Assembly (NCBI GenBank): GCA_004151065.3
Contig: NWUY0303940763.1
Span: 1 to 30,841 of the forward strand
Length of the DNA stretch: 30,841 bases
DNA from: Larix sibirica
Lineage: Eukaryota; Streptophyta; Pinopsida; Pinales; Pinaceae
Direction of reading: 5' to 3'
Within the stretch, counting starts at the first letter, position 1; the number at the start of each line of letters is the position of its first letter. Below, piece after piece: positions 29,997 through 30,841 of the stretch. A program made the translations under genes and the position numbers. The notes below the pieces were generated by a model. It had not been told where the DNA came from. It was given only the letters and a program-made list of their open reading frames with translations, and did no database searches.

Positions 29997-30600
29997 CCCT
30001 GAGCGTCAGCGAAGAAGCTAGAGGTTGTGTCCATCCATTATTGAAAGAAAGAAGGCCTTACTTCTAAGAGCTACAGTGGAAGCTAGAAGGTAAGGTAAAG
30101 TCCATACCACTTGTGTCCCCCTGAGCGTAAGCGAATAAGCTCTTGTCTCCTATTGAAATAAATAAGCACTATAAGTTCCATTGTAGTTCCATTATATGCT
30201 AAGATATAACTCTTCTTTCTGCCTGATTAACTTCTGTAGAGAACTAGATGCTATTATAATGAAATGATATTTATTTAGACTATTTAGCCTGATAGTTTAT
30301 TAGTCCTTATATTAGTTCCCTTGGGCCCTATGGTCTCTGGTCTTTCTTAGTCCCAGGTCTCATGGAGTAAGGCCTTTAAGGTCTCTCTTTCTTACTTGAG
30401 TAGTCTTAGTCTTCCCATGCCCTAAGGTCTCTTGATTAGTCCTCGTAACTCTTGCCCTTGGTATTGCTTTAGTTCCATGTAAATGAGCCTTAAGAGACAA
30501 GTTTAGTCCAAGCAGTAAGTTCCATACTTGGCACTAGAGTGAAAGCGCCAGAGAAAACTACCTTTCCTTTCTCCCTGAGCTAAAGCGAAGAATAATAAGG
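29997..30600 (+). repeat. Cluster of three Bpu-like short elements
   Basis: CCCTGAGCGTCAGCGAAGAA (29997), CCCTGAGCGTAAGCGAATAA (30119) and CCCTGAGCTAAAGCGAAGAA (30573) share a core CCCTGAGC-x3-AGCGAA-AA. Each contains CCTGAGC, a Bpu10I site (CCTNAGC). Known gymnosperm Bpu elements are short interspersed repeats of about 36 bp named for this site, with AAGG direct repeats at their ends. AAGG is indeed common nearby (for example at 30597). Simpler CCCTGAGC cores occur at 459, 889 and 18454, the first two preceded by GCAG. I cannot confirm the family from memory of the full consensus. Confidence 0.5.
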
Positions 30601-30841
30601 TCCTTAGCCATGTACTTGCCATATCGACTTTAAGGTAAGTATAACTAGAAGGACTTCCAGAAGGTGTAATAAAGTATGATTCCAGTAAGGTTGGTTGTTA
30701 CATCCATAAGAACTTAAGAGTTAAAGCCTTACGGTATGGACTTATAAGCCTTAGTAGAAGTTCCATAGAGTTCCATAGAGTTAGCCTTACGTCCGGTATA
30801 GACTTTCCCCCTTAAATAAAGATCAAAATAAAGAGGCCTTA
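30601..30841. other. Spacer with short tandem AGTTCCATAG repeat
   Basis: AGTTCCATAG occurs twice in tandem near 30761-30780, and AGTTCCATT-type phrases recur near 30175. The phrases GCCTTACG and AAGGTAAG also recur. No gene is seen, and the window ends inside this stretch. Confidence 0.5.

Noticed and set aside
1-30841. CRISPR array or bacterial operon
   Set aside because: The tandem repeats have no regular unique spacers, and there are no prokaryotic genes, ribosome binding sites or operon structure.

Overview
The window looks like intergenic DNA from a large seed-plant mitochondrial genome, most likely a gymnosperm (conifer or cycad type). I see no intact protein gene, no complete rRNA and no complete tRNA. 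The reasons for this placement are: a short atp9-like scrap (652-726, minus); at least six CCCTGAGC cores, three of them inside a longer shared motif, that resemble the Bpu short interspersed elements known from Cycas mitochondria; many diverged minisatellites; and several decayed nuclear-type Ty3/gypsy fragments. The organism call is an inference. A nuclear gymnosperm locus carrying mitochondrial DNA cannot be ruled out.

Layout. 0-4.5 kb: an atp9-like scrap, an isolated gypsy RNase H fragment (2697-2993, minus) and two short tandem arrays. 4.57-6.8 kb: the most interesting island. On the minus strand it holds a piece of large-subunit rRNA (5' exon about 5820-6215; 3' exon start at 4795) interrupted at the position equivalent to E. 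coli U2500/C2501 by a 1024-bp group I intron. That intron still shows its catalytic-core motifs and carries a broken LAGLIDADG homing endonuclease. The rRNA is AT-rich and unlike seed-plant rrn26, with a compensated helix, so it looks acquired from another lineage. Diverged copies of one repeat family flank it on both sides. 7.0-9.1 kb: degenerate tandem repeats. 9.1-14.8 kb: mostly unrecognised sequence, with a long Gly/Ser/Thr/Ala-biased tract at 11.9-12.5 kb. 14.8-15.0 kb: an 18-bp minisatellite.

15.7-24.6 kb is a retroelement graveyard. A plus-strand RT-RNase H fragment (15740-17015) abuts a minus-strand element (17040-19905) that holds zinc knuckles, a retropepsin remnant, a gag-like motif and a pre-RT linker. 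Next come two diverged copies of an unidentified repeat (19950-20780 and 21030-21440) and a roughly 200-bp repeat array. A second plus-strand pol fragment (22461-24574: RT end, RNase H, integrase) closes the block. All carry stops and frameshifts. 24.7-30.8 kb: a tRNA-Arg-like scrap, several tandem arrays, more Gly/Ser/Thr/Ala-biased tracts, a 12-G run and the Bpu-like cluster.

Nothing here forms an operon or pathway. The window is a record of insertions and decay, and the rRNA/group I intron island is the part that merits follow-up.
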